Positions 9,244-16,791 of a DNA stretch of 35,194 nt are shown here, one piece after another (position 1 is the stretch's first letter; the number at the start of each line of letters is the position of its first letter). The notes below the pieces were generated by a model that searched no databases, was not told the origin of the DNA, and saw only the letters and a list, made by a program, of their open reading frames with translations. The position numbers and the translations under genes were made by a program. Origin of the DNA: an uncultured Bacteroidales bacterium (GTDB lineage Bacteria > Bacteroidota > Bacteroidia > Bacteroidales > Muribaculaceae); NCBI GenBank assembly GCA_902785925.1, contig CADAAI010000028.1, positions 1 to 35,194 of the forward strand. Direction: 5' to 3'.

Positions 9244-10296
9244 TTAATCGATGATGAGCATAGCATCGCCGTAGCAACCGAAGCGGTATTTCTCTTCGAT
9301 AGCCACCTTGTAGGCCTGCATAACTGTCTCATATCCACCAAAAGCACAAGTGATCATAAGCATCACCGAGAAAGGAAGGTGGAAATTAGTGAGCAGACCC
9401 TCGGCAGTAGTGAAGTCATAAGGCGGGAAGATGAACTTGTTGGTCCATCCATCGAAGGGCTTGATGTAGCCATTCATACTCACCGAGCTCTCCATAGCGC
9501 GAAGCGTTGAAACACCAATGGCGCAAACCTTGTGCCCCTTTTCGCGACGTGCATTGATGCGCTCGGTAACATCTTCGGGAATGAACATCTGCTCGCTATC
9601 CATGCGGTGCTTGGTGAGATCTTCAACGTCGATATTACGGAAGCTACCAAGTCCAAGGTGCACAGTGATGTACTCATCATAGATACCCTTTATCTCCATG
9701 CGCTTGAGGAGTTCGCGGCTGAAGTGCATGCTAGCCGCAGGAGCTACCACAGCACCCTCGTTGCGTGCGAAGATGGTCTGGTAACGTTCCTCATCCTCGG
9801 GTTCTACCTCACGTTTGATGTAATAAGGCAATGGTGTGTGTCCCAAGGCATAAAGATTCTGCTTGAACTCATCGTGATCGCCATCATAGAGAAAACGCAG
9901 TGTGCGTCCTCTCGATGTAGTGTTGTCGATTACCTCGGCCACCATACCCTCATCGAGTCCGAAATATAGCTTGTTTCCAATGCGAATCTTGCGTGCCGGC
10001 TCAACGAGCACATCCCACAACTTATTCTCTTGGTTAAGTTCCCTAAGCAGGAAAACCTCGATTTTGGCACCCGTCTTCTCCTTGTTACCATTAAGCTTAG
10101 CCGGGAATACCTGCGTGTCGTTAAAGACGAACGAGTCCTGATCGTCGAAGTAGTGGATGATGTCGTTGACGATGCGATGCTCAATTTCTCCAGTCTTGCG
10201 GTGGAGAACCATCATGCGAGCCTCGTCGCGGTTTGGTGCTGGATGCAGAGCGATGAGTTCGCTGGGCATGCCATTGTCAAATTCAGAAAGTTTCAT
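9244..10296 (-). CDS. queA: S-adenosylmethionine:tRNA ribosyltransferase-isomerase
   Basis: A 350-residue cytosolic enzyme that moves the ribosyl part of S-adenosylmethionine onto 7-aminomethyl-7-deazaguanine in tRNA, giving epoxyqueuosine. Seen: IALHPAPNRDEARMMVLHR and DSFVFNDTQVFPAKL near the start, GHTPLPYYIKR in the middle, then GAVVAPAASMHFSRELL, YITVHLGLGSFRNI and LTNFHLPFSVMLMITCAFGG near the end, all QueA signatures. Normal length. It is 80 bases after truB on the same strand, an arrangement usual in Bacteroidetes (uppP-truB-queA). Confidence 0.96.
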   Translation of the reverse strand: MKLSEFDNGMPSELIALHPAPNRDEARMMVLHRKTGEIEHRIVNDIIHYFDDQDSFVFNDTQVFPAKLNGNKEKTGAKIEVFLLRELNQENKLWDVLVEPARKIRIGNKLYFGLDEGMVAEVIDNTTSRGRTLRFLYDGDHDEFKQNLYALGHTPLPYYIKREVEPEDEERYQTIFARNEGAVVAPAASMHFSRELLKRMEIKGIYDEYITVHLGLGSFRNIDVEDLTKHRMDSEQMFIPEDVTERINARREKGHKVCAIGVSTLRAMESSVSMNGYIKPFDGWTNKFIFPPYDFTTAEGLLTNFHLPFSVMLMITCAFGGYETVMQAYKVAIEEKYRFGCYGDAMLIID

Positions 10297-10376
10297 GTTA
10301 CGATTGTATAATGTTACTATTAGACTATCAAATAGATGAAAAGTTACAAGGAAATTGTAAATAAATCGGCATTTTT

Positions 10377-11225
10377 TTATAATTGTGACTGCCGTGGCTT
10401 GCGAGCCCGCTTCTGGGCCTCACGCTCGGCCTTGCGAGCGCGTGCCATAGCACGGTTGTGCTCACGTTCTAGCTCTAAGCGTTCCTGCTCAGCGCGATCG
10501 GGTGAAACCATCTCCTCGGTATCAAGAAGCTCGAGTAAACCATCGACGCTCATGCACTGATTGACACCGATGTCGCCGATGCGTGTACGCCTTAGCGCCG
10601 TGAGATGAGCTCCGCTACCTAGCGCCTCACCGATGTCGCGTGCAAGAGCACGAATGTAAGTTCCCTTGCTACACACAACCCTGATGACGAGTGTTGGTTC
10701 TTGAGGCAGTCCACACTCAAGCAACTCAATCTCATCGATAACTAAAGTCTTAGCCCGAATCTCCACCTCGCGTCCCTTGCGTGCGAGTTTGTAGGCAGGC
10801 TTGCCATCGATTTTGCATGCCGAGAAAGCAGGTGGCACCTGCTCGATGGTGCCTGTGAATTGCTCTTTAAGAGTTTTCTCTATAAGTTCTCGAGTGATGT
10901 GCTGCCAGGGATAGGTGGCATCAACCTGCGTCTCAAGGTCGAAAGAAGGGGTTGTCTCACCGAGCTTCAAATGGGCGACATACTCCTTGACACCTGCCTG
11001 AAGTTCCTCGATGCGCTTGGTGGCACGGCCAGTGCATACGGTCAACACACCGGTAGCAAGAGGGTCGAGAGTGCCGGCATGGCCCACGCGCAGACTCTTA
11101 ATATCAAGCCTGCGGCGCAATCGTGCACGCACCTTCTTTACAACCTCAAAGGAAGTCCATTTTAGAGGTTTGTCGATGTAGAATATTTCGCCTTCTATTG
11201 GATTGAGCATGTTTTTCTCAGACAA
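10377..11225 (-). CDS. truB: tRNA pseudouridine-55 synthase
   Basis: A 282-residue cytosolic enzyme that converts U55 in the T-loop of tRNAs to pseudouridine. Seen: IDKPLKWTSFEVVKKVR at the start, the catalytic motif GHAGTLDPLATGVL with Asp at 54, PPAFSACKIDGKPAYKLAR (a substrate-binding stretch), and CSKGTYIRALARDIGEALG. The last 45 residues are a highly charged Arg/Glu/Ala tail (AMARARKAEREAQKRARK), likely a disordered or coiled-coil RNA-binding extension. It lies downstream of uppP across a 145-base gap filled mostly by a tandem repeat. Confidence 0.96.
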   Translation of the reverse strand: MSEKNMLNPIEGEIFYIDKPLKWTSFEVVKKVRARLRRRLDIKSLRVGHAGTLDPLATGVLTVCTGRATKRIEELQAGVKEYVAHLKLGETTPSFDLETQVDATYPWQHITRELIEKTLKEQFTGTIEQVPPAFSACKIDGKPAYKLARKGREVEIRAKTLVIDEIELLECGLPQEPTLVIRVVCSKGTYIRALARDIGEALGSGAHLTALRRTRIGDIGVNQCMSVDGLLELLDTEEMVSPDRAEQERLELEREHNRAMARARKAEREAQKRARKPRQSQL

Positions 11226-11261
11226 TTAATGACAAAAAATAGTTGTCTTCTTATTAAGGAC

Positions 11262-11369
11262 AATTGATTCGATTGATTCGATTGACTCACTTGACTCACC
11301 TGACTCACCTGACTCACCTGACTCACTGGAATCAGTGGAATCAGTGGAATCAGTGGAATCAGTGGAATC
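11262..11369. repeat. Drifting 9-bp tandem repeat, 12 units
   Basis: Twelve 9-bp units with no gaps fill most of the uppP-truB gap. On the plus strand they run AATTGATTC, GATTGATTC, GATTGACTC, ACTTGACTC, three of ACCTGACTC, ACTGGAATC, then four of AGTGGAATC. Each unit differs from its neighbour by 0-3 bases, so the sequence drifts gradually along the array. It ends one base before the uppP stop codon. Confidence 0.9.
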
Positions 11370-11370
11370 A

Positions 11371-12216
11371 CTAATCTACCATTTGGAGCGAATGCCCGGT
11401 GAAGAGTAATGCCAGGATAATGCCTCCAACGATGATGCGATACCATCCAAAGGCTTTGAATCCATATTTGGTCAAGAATGAGATGAAGAACTTGATTGCC
11501 AGTATGGCAACAATAAATGCGACAACACATCCAATGAGCAACACTCCAATGTTGCTAGAAAGAGCCGCACGGTATTCCTCGTCGAGAAGCATTTTCAACA
11601 ACTCATAGCCAGTGGCAGCTGCCATAGTGGGCACTGCAAGGAAGAACGAGAACTCGGCAGCTGTTTTGCGAGTAAGTCCCTGCTGCATACCACCAGCAAT
11701 AGTGGCAAACGAGCGTGAGGTGCCTGGAATCATCGAAATGCATTGATACAGACCGATGGTGAAGGCACGGCGCTCGGTGAGCGGTTTGTCCTCCTTGCGA
11801 TCGAACCACTTGTCGACGAAGAGCAGCAACACACCAACTGCTACGAGCATTATAGCCACTACCCACACATTACCCATGAGGCTCTCGATAAAGTCGCCTA
11901 GAGCAAGACCAATTACCGCTGCAGGGATGAATGCCACGAGCAGTTTCCAATAGAAGTCATACTTTTGGAGAAAAGCCTTCATTCCCGTTGCTCCAGGCTC
12001 GGCCTTTTTGAGCACAAAGAAACGACGCCAATAGAGGCAAACAACCGAGAGAATGGCACCAAATTGAATGATAACTGTGAAAGCGTTGACAAACTTATCG
12101 GTAATGTCAACACCAAGCATATTCTCGGTAATAATCATGTGTCCTGTCGAAGAAACAGGTAGGAACTCGGTAAGTCCCTCAACAATTGCAATAATTATTG
12201 ATTGTAACCAATCCAT
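11371..12216 (-). CDS. uppP: Undecaprenyl-diphosphatase (BacA type)
   Basis: A 281-residue inner-membrane enzyme that removes a phosphate from undecaprenyl pyrophosphate, recycling the lipid carrier for peptidoglycan and other surface polymers; overexpression in relatives gives bacitracin resistance. Seen: the signature [14 protein letters not shown] at residues 14-27, the second motif [14 protein letters not shown], and about eight hydrophobic helices across the protein, ending with [12 protein letters not shown]. Length is normal. It lies 88 bases downstream of the DUF3098 gene, with an ATGCATAATGC-type repeat between. The tandem repeat directly follows its stop. Confidence 0.96.
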   Translation of the reverse strand: MDWLQSIIIAIVEGLTEFLPVSSTGHMIITENMLGVDITDKFVNAFTVIIQFGAILSVVCLYWRRFFVLKKAEPGATGMKAFLQKYDFYWKLLVAFIPAAVIGLALGDFIESLMGNVWVVAIMLVAVGVLLLFVDKWFDRKEDKPLTERRAFTIGLYQCISMIPGTSRSFATIAGGMQQGLTRKTAAEFSFFLAVPTMAAATGYELLKMLLDEEYRAALSSNIGVLLIGCVVAFIVAILAIKFFISFLTKYGFKAFGWYRIIVGGIILALLFTGHSLQMVD

Positions 12217-12230
12217 TTAACTAATTCATG

Positions 12231-12285
12231 ATGCATAATGCATGATGCACAATTAAGCTGCGCACACTTTATGCACAATGCAGTT
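12231..12285. repeat. ATGCATAATGCATGATGCAC-type intergenic repeat
   Basis: A run of near-palindromic ATGCAT/ATGCAC words between the DUF3098 gene and uppP. Related words recur at 18810-18860 and 30570-30595. Confidence 0.5.
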
Positions 12286-12304
12286 AATTACTTAATATTT
12301 AAAT

Positions 12305-12589
12305 TTATTGTTCCTTTTTGTCGCTCTTGCCACGGTAGAGGATGGCTGGCACCATTAGGATGAAACCAAGGAATGTGATGAACGGTGCCACCACAGTGCG
12401 TGTGGAATTGAACACGTCATCGTTGAAAGTTGGTCCCTCGTTGGAGCTACCGCTCATAAGGAAAAATCCCACAGCAATGAGCAAGATGCATACGGCAATC
12501 ATTATATAATTCATCTTTCCTAAAGGCATTTTTTCTTCCATGCCTTTGGGCTGTTCAGCTTTAGGCAGTTGATTTTTCTTTTTCTCCAT
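12305..12589 (-). CDS. DUF3098 small membrane protein
   Basis: A 94-residue protein of the Bacteroidetes DUF3098 family, of unknown function. Seen: a Lys-rich cytoplasmic start, a first membrane helix (MNYIMIAVCILLIAVGFFLM), a short loop with SSNEGPTFNDDVFNSTRTVV, a second helix (APFITFLGFILMVPAILY) and a short basic tail. In many Bacteroidetes it sits between ftsX and uppP; here uppP follows but ftsX is not upstream. It has its own promoter at 12622-12652, which fits it now being the first gene of the uppP-truB-queA series. Confidence 0.85.
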   Translation of the reverse strand: MEKKKNQLPKAEQPKGMEEKMPLGKMNYIMIAVCILLIAVGFFLMSGSSNEGPTFNDDVFNSTRTVVAPFITFLGFILMVPAILYRGKSDKKEQ

Positions 12590-12621
12590 AGATTATTATT
12601 AGTTATTATATATTTTCGATG

Positions 12622-12652
12622 CAAAAATACTATATCGGGGAGCGTTTGTCAA
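12622..12652 (-). promoter_or_regulatory. Bacteroidetes promoter for the DUF3098-uppP series
   Basis: On the minus strand: TTG at 12652-12650, a 20-base spacer, then TATTTTTG at 12629-12622, a full match to TAnnTTTG. It lies 33 bases upstream of the DUF3098 start. Confidence 0.7.
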
Positions 12653-12669
12653 TAGTTTTTTAAGTTTTT

Positions 12670-12933
12670 TTGCTAAAAAGATATTTGAAAACAACTAATC
12701 ACGAAAATGGTCTTTGGCAAGACTACGGCACAGGTCGTGAGACACCACGAGGAAATCCAGGTGACATCGGCAGATTAAAGAAAAACCAACGGCGCAAGTG
12801 GTTTAGCACCAAGTATTATGCCTCAGTTATGAGAACCAATGAGTTTATGGAGGAGAACCTGGGGTGGCAGTTTTGCGGGATTATTAGCTCAGCTCTATCG
12901 AAAGATTTTAAAGGCACCTACGGTACAGTTTAG
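12670..12933 (+). other. Unrecognised 87-residue open frame, possible relic
   Basis: The only sizeable open frame in the 347-base gap between the DUF3098 gene and the lipoprotein. It is rich in Lys, Arg, Asn and Gly (KKNQRRKWFSTKYYASVMRT) and has no membrane segment or signal peptide. I do not recognise it. No promoter or ribosome site stands out, and it ends 3 bases before the convergent lipoprotein gene. It may be the remnant of a lost gene at the place where ftsX would be expected to lie, though it does not resemble FtsX. Confidence 0.2.
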
Positions 12934-12936
12934 AGT

Positions 12937-13983
12937 TTAGAAGTCTATAAATCTAAATCCACTATAACATGCTTCTTGTCTTATGTACTCCACACCATCT
13001 TTATAAAGTATAGAGAACTCTGGTATTAAGACAAGATAATAGACACTTCCGTTCTCAACAACAAGTCCTGAAGGCTCAGAACTCGTATCATGGTTGGGTT
13101 TTGTTATCTCCCCATTTTCCCAATAGCAACATCTGCGGCCTTCTTCATAATTCCATCCTATAGCATAAACCTTTCCATCGACAACCTGTCCACAACTTAC
13201 ATGTTGAAGACCAGTCATTTGTACTAAATTATTATCTTTAACGTAATATGCCCGTCTTGCAAAATGCTTATCATTACGTACTGTAAAAAATGTGTAGATT
13301 GATGAATTGTCAACACATAAATCACTAAAACTCTCAATATAAAAATCCTCGGGTAGTTCTATACTCTGTGGTATGGGGGTTCCATTCTTTGTAATGACGA
13401 TGTTGCACACTTCGAAAAAATTGCTCACATCAAAATTCCAAACAGCATATACATCATCATTTATCACTTTGATAAACAATATACGTTCATAAGCGGTCAA
13501 TCCGTCAATATTCTCAATTCTGCCATTATCGTAATGAATACCATGGTAATTATTGTCTGAGTCAAAATAGAAGATATAAGCTTTGAGTCGTCCATCCTGC
13601 TGATAAGCCACAACATTTTGCACGTTGGAGCAGTTGCTTACAATTGTAGCTTTCTTTTCTCCGTTTACCACTAAATTCACATCCGAACCTCCTGCAAAAT
13701 AGCGGTTATACTCCAATGCATACCACTTGCCATTAATTATCTCAAAACAGTCTGGCTTTATAACATATGGCTCTTCACATATATAGTCTTCAAATTCACT
13801 TCCACTAAACCTCACTCCCCCAAACGCATTGTCAAAAAACACTATTGAAGGTTCTTTCACATCTGGGATATCTGGCTCAACTGTAGCATCTTTGCAAGAT
13901 TGAAAAAGAATTAGAAATAATAATGCTGCATATTTGAAAATCTGCTTTAAATACATATACAAATATTTTTTGAAGACATACAA
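12937..13983 (-). CDS. Lipoprotein, probable beta-propeller
   Basis: A 348-residue protein I cannot name. Seen: a lipoprotein signal (FKYAALLFLILFQSCKD) with the lipobox Cys at residue 30, then a beta-rich body with loosely repeated units of about 45 residues, such as VVDGKVYAIGWNYEEGRRC, CYWENGEITKP and VVENGSVYYLVL, the pattern of a beta-propeller of the kind seen in Bacteroides surface lipoproteins. A second in-frame ATG at 13956 (residue 10) would give a more usual 21-residue signal and may be the true start. It is markedly more AT-rich than its neighbours and is preceded by a duplicated promoter, both hinting at an acquired gene. Confidence 0.75.
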   Translation of the reverse strand: MYVFKKYLYMYLKQIFKYAALLFLILFQSCKDATVEPDIPDVKEPSIVFFDNAFGGVRFSGSEFEDYICEEPYVIKPDCFEIINGKWYALEYNRYFAGGSDVNLVVNGEKKATIVSNCSNVQNVVAYQQDGRLKAYIFYFDSDNNYHGIHYDNGRIENIDGLTAYERILFIKVINDDVYAVWNFDVSNFFEVCNIVITKNGTPIPQSIELPEDFYIESFSDLCVDNSSIYTFFTVRNDKHFARRAYYVKDNNLVQMTGLQHVSCGQVVDGKVYAIGWNYEEGRRCCYWENGEITKPNHDTSSEPSGLVVENGSVYYLVLIPEFSILYKDGVEYIRQEACYSGFRFIDF

Positions 13984-14009
13984 TTAAAAGAAAACAGAAA
14001 TCATCTAGA

Positions 14010-14053
14010 GTGCAAAGTTAGGCAATTTTTGTCTTTTGCCGCACCATTCAATC
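14010..14053 (-). promoter_or_regulatory. Promoter block of the lipoprotein gene, copy 1
   Basis: On the minus strand the -7 box is TAACTTTG (14020-14013), preceded by a run of GACAAAAATTGCC. The block 14010-14053 matches 14693-14736 at 40 of 44 positions, so the two genes share a duplicated promoter. The lipoprotein ATG is about 30 bases downstream. Confidence 0.65.
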
Positions 14054-14132
14054 GCTTTTTGTAAATGGAAAACAATGTTGACGAGAGTTTCTTAAAAACC
14101 GAAACTTGGTCAACAATATATAAGAGGATTGG

Positions 14133-14240
14133 ATGAGAACCAATCTTTATAACCTCACGGGTCAGCGCAATGCCGAAAGCAAGATGTCGATGATTTATTA
14201 TGTAAACAAATTATTAGGCGAAGGAGCTGTCTTCGCCTAG
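14133..14240 (+). pseudogene. Possible relic of a secreted-protein C-terminal tail
   Basis: A 35-codon open frame encoding NLYNLTGQRNAES, which resembles the IYNLxGQR start of C-terminal tails of secreted Bacteroidales proteins. A stop lies 4 codons upstream in frame, so it is at most a fragment. The rest of the 278-base gap 13984-14261 holds only a promoter and hairpins. Confidence 0.25.
14215..14239. terminator. Hairpin after the SH3-like gene
   Basis: TAGGCGAAG (14215-14223) pairs perfectly with CTTCGCCTA (14231-14239). It lies 23 bases past the stop of the minus-strand SH3-like gene and is followed on that strand by ATAATTTGTTT, a poor T-run, so it may be a weak terminator. Confidence 0.45.
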
Positions 14241-14261
14241 TGTGATAAATTATCAATTACG

Positions 14262-14663
14262 TTAATGACCTGATTTTATATAGCCTTTGCCTTTGCACTT
14301 GCGGCAAGTGGCAAGGTCTATATCTACCTTTGCTATGTTTTCGTTTTTTGTACCGCCACATGTGGGGCATAACGTGACTGGACGCAGATACCGCTGAGAA
14401 ACCCAACCTTCTCTTTCGTCCCCGCCCCATTCCAATGGACCACTAACTAAGCAAAATCCATTATTCTTCTGTCCACAATCCAGTAGCACATCGCCTTTTG
14501 ACAACTGGCGCTTGTGACCAAGTTCCTCGTCCATGACGGGGTAATTAACTCCAGCTCCAGTGCGGATATTCACGTGATTGCCTGTACACACGTAGCCTTT
14601 CTGCTGTGCATTGGAAGTCATTACTGCCAATAAAGCAACAAATAAGAATGTCAATTTTTTCAT
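14262..14663 (-). CDS. Secreted SH3-like protein with two CxxC zinc motifs
   Basis: A 133-residue protein. The start chosen is the ATG at 14663, which gives a clean signal peptide (KKLTFLFVALLAVMTSNA, then QQ) and lies below the promoter at 14693-14736; the frame stays open for 78 more codons upstream but that part is a relic. Seen: a bacterial SH3 domain (about 25-97: VNIRTGAGVNYPV, then EGWVSQRYLRP), the type that often binds peptidoglycan, followed by CPTCGG and CRKCKGKG, the DnaJ-type zinc-binding pair, spaced 18 residues apart. A periplasmic zinc-stabilised binding protein is inferred; no partner is evident nearby. Confidence 0.75.
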   Translation of the reverse strand: MKKLTFLFVALLAVMTSNAQQKGYVCTGNHVNIRTGAGVNYPVMDEELGHKRQLSKGDVLLDCGQKNNGFCLVSGPLEWGGDEREGWVSQRYLRPVTLCPTCGGTKNENIAKVDIDLATCRKCKGKGYIKSGH

Positions 14664-14692
14664 AATTGAGTAAGTTTTATAGTTGGTAGATG

Positions 14693-14736
14693 GTGCAAAG
14701 ATAGGCAATTTTTGTCTTTTGTCACAACATTCAATC
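14693..14736 (-). promoter_or_regulatory. Promoter of the SH3-like gene, copy 2 of a duplicated block
   Basis: On the minus strand: TTG at 14727-14725, a 21-base spacer, TATCTTTG at 14703-14696, then the ATG 33 bases on. It matches the block at 14010-14053 at 40 of 44 positions. Confidence 0.75.
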
Positions 14737-14756
14737 ATAATAAATTTGTCACACGT

Positions 14757-14897
14757 AAAATGTGGCTTCAATGGGCTGCTGCCACCTTCACTTGACTTTC
14801 TTAGAATGCCCTTAGCAATGAGGTCGTTTATATCATTAAGTGCTCTTCGGTTGGGAAAAAGCAAATTATTCGCCGAATTTCTTCGGCGAATACGCAT
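14757..14897 (-). pseudogene. Relic of a winged-helix C-terminal domain
   Basis: The minus-strand frame encodes FPNRRALNDINDLIAKGIL followed by RKSSEGGSS, the recognition-helix and wing pattern seen at the C-terminus of Fic-family and ATP-binding regulatory proteins of Bacteroidetes. Nothing of the rest of such a protein is present upstream, so it is a fragment. It reads in frame into the SH3-like gene with no stop between, which makes the automatic long start misleading. The stretch 14664-14987 otherwise holds only a promoter, a hairpin (14868-14891, ATTCGCCGAA with its complement) and the porin terminator. Confidence 0.5.
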
Positions 14898-14929
14898 TAA
14901 AGAATAAATCCTAATGACCGATTAGGGAT

Positions 14930-14961
14930 AAAAAAAGGCAAATCGCATTACACGATTTGCC
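14930..14961 (-). terminator. Intrinsic terminator of the FadL-type porin gene
   Basis: GGCAAATCG (14937-14945) and CGATTTGCC (14953-14961) form a perfect 9-bp stem with a 7-base loop. On the minus strand it is followed by seven T. It lies 27 bases after the porin stop. Confidence 0.9.
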
Positions 14962-14987
14962 CCATATTAGTTGAACTATTGTTAGTT

Positions 14988-16463
14988 TTAGAATTTGTAG
15001 TCAACACCTACGCCAAACACTTTGTTGGTGCGGCTGTAAACGTCGCTACCAGTGATAGCTGGCGAAATACCATTGTAGCCACCAGCCTCGGCTGTCATTT
15101 CTTTCTTGTAATCGGTGTAGGTAGTCCAGAAGTAGCCAACGTTGAGCTTCACGTTTTTTGAAACGTTGATTGCTCCACCCAGACCAATTGAGTAGCTATC
15201 GCACGAGAACGAGGTGTTGCTCTGATACTTGTCGCTCAGACCATAGTCGGTGCGCTGGAAACCGGCGCTCACGGTGAAGATCTTGTTGATATCCCACTCA
15301 ACACCTGCAAGGATCTCGTGTGTACCATGCTTCAACTCTTTGTTCTTCTTGGCTGCCATGTCGGCATGCTTATCATCGTAGTAGTGATACTCAACAGTAC
15401 CGCGCAGTTTGTTAGGAATGAACTCATAACCCACAGCAGCATAGAGCACGCTAGGCATATCGCTAGGAGTGTTAACGCCATGCTTGTAGGGTTCAAGAGA
15501 ACTCTCGAATGCGGCAGGAGCCTCAAGTGTCTTGGTGTCGTTCTCGATGTTGAGATTGGTTTTGAACTCATATTTTGCTGCGAGCGTCAATCCTCTCCAC
15601 TTGAAATTAACGCCCAGGATTGGGGTGAGTCCCCATCCAGTTTGAGTGCAGTCGATAGCGATGTGGGCAAGTCCGTTCTCACCACTCATTCCCACGAGCA
15701 TCTGTGCAAGGGCTGGATTGACCGATCCAGCTGCGGCAGCCACTTGCTGCATTTTAGTAGCAAGCGCTTGTCCTGCAGTAGCATTGACATGTCCCGTGTA
15801 GTTTCCACTGAAATAGTTGGCGCGGAAACCAGCATATCCCGAGAAGTGATCGTTAAACTTATAAGAAAATCCAAGCTGTCCACCAAAAATATATTGCCTA
15901 CCCTTCATGTAGCCATCAATAAAATATTGGTCGGGAGTGATAGGGCCACCAAACACTGGAGCAATCATAGGATATTGCTGCAACAACTGAGCCGACTGCT
16001 GGTAGAGCCCAGCCATCACAGCTGCGTCGAAGAGAGGCAGGCCGTCGTCGAAAGTACACTTACCTCCACCACCTACTACACCAAAAAATCCTGAGATAGC
16101 CCATTTGGGAGTCTTATAGGCGGCATAGGCCGAAGGCAGGATGGGTGCTGCCGCATTGCCTTTATATTTCTTATTAAAGGTGTCGTTGGGGAATAGTCCC
16201 ATTCCTGCAGGTGTCATCACAGTAGCATCGATGTTACGAGTTTGATAAGCACTCTGGATATTGAGCGAGAGAGTCCATCCGTCGTGGTCCATAAAGGCTA
16301 TGCCGGCGGGGTTGGTGAAAACAGCGTCAATTTCGTTACTTGCTCCACGCGCCATCATGCGCTGGAAAGCGATGTGCTGATTAGTGTTGTGAAGTAGGCC
16401 ACCAGCATTGGCTGCTACAGTAACTGCCAAAGTAGCAAGAAGTAAGCTAATTTTTTTCTTCAT
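14988..16463 (-). CDS. OmpP1/FadL/TodX family outer-membrane porin
   Basis: A 491-residue outer-membrane protein. Family role: a beta-barrel channel for hydrophobic compounds such as long-chain fatty acids; the substrate here is unknown. Seen: a signal peptide (about 1-20, KKKISLLLATLAVTVAANA), then GGLLHNTNQHIAFQRMMARG and the plug-like segment ASNEIDAVFTNPAGIAFM, typical of the family (the NPAG motif), alternating beta strands through the body, and a C-terminal last strand ending in an aromatic residue (VFGVGVDYKF) as expected for barrel assembly. It is a single-gene unit with its own promoter and a strong terminator. Confidence 0.9.
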   Translation of the reverse strand: MKKKISLLLATLAVTVAANAGGLLHNTNQHIAFQRMMARGASNEIDAVFTNPAGIAFMDHDGWTLSLNIQSAYQTRNIDATVMTPAGMGLFPNDTFNKKYKGNAAAPILPSAYAAYKTPKWAISGFFGVVGGGGKCTFDDGLPLFDAAVMAGLYQQSAQLLQQYPMIAPVFGGPITPDQYFIDGYMKGRQYIFGGQLGFSYKFNDHFSGYAGFRANYFSGNYTGHVNATAGQALATKMQQVAAAAGSVNPALAQMLVGMSGENGLAHIAIDCTQTGWGLTPILGVNFKWRGLTLAAKYEFKTNLNIENDTKTLEAPAAFESSLEPYKHGVNTPSDMPSVLYAAVGYEFIPNKLRGTVEYHYYDDKHADMAAKKNKELKHGTHEILAGVEWDINKIFTVSAGFQRTDYGLSDKYQSNTSFSCDSYSIGLGGAINVSKNVKLNVGYFWTTYTDYKKEMTAEAGGYNGISPAITGSDVYSRTNKVFGVGVDYKF

Positions 16464-16504
16464 ATTACTCTTTTATTTTTATTGTATATTTTTCAAAAAC
16501 TTTG

Positions 16505-16512
16505 CAAAATTA
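16505..16512 (-). promoter_or_regulatory. -7 box of the FadL-type porin gene
   Basis: TAATTTTG on the minus strand, a full match to TAnnTTTG, 41 bases upstream of the ATG. The -33 region is weak (TTTC at 16540-16537). Confidence 0.55.
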
Positions 16513-16712
16513 GTGAAAAATAATGCTCTAGTGTTCGAAAGTTCAAAAAAAGTGTGATATTTAACCCCTAATGCAACTATATTACTTATTTTAACTTTTT
16601 AAGAGAGCTGAAAGGCAGAAAAGAGAAGCAGGGAACAAAGGAATTAAAAAACGATAATTAAAGTAATAAATAATAAGTAGTCGTGACGTAAAGAGAATTT
16701 TTTATTAGGTAT

Positions 16713-16746
16713 TTTGGGGGAGAAAATGAAAAAACACCTATCTTTG
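16713..16746 (+). promoter_or_regulatory. Promoter of the dockerin/FGE-like gene
   Basis: TTTG at 16713-16716, a 22-base spacer, then TATCTTTG at 16739-16746; the ATG follows 45 bases later. The remainder of the 328-base divergent gap 16464-16791 is AT-rich with no gene or other clear element. Confidence 0.65.
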
Positions 16747-16791
16747 TAGGCAAATTAAATAATTACATAACCAAAATAAACTCTTAATAAT

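Noticed and set aside
11262..11369. Tandem repeat as a CRISPR array
   Set aside because: The units are 9 bp and contiguous, with no spacers and no cas genes.
11195..11530. Minus-strand open frame with (LIP)n and (VSQ)n repeats
   Set aside because: It is only the 9-bp repeat read in an off frame, overlapping the ends of uppP and truB, with no start signal.
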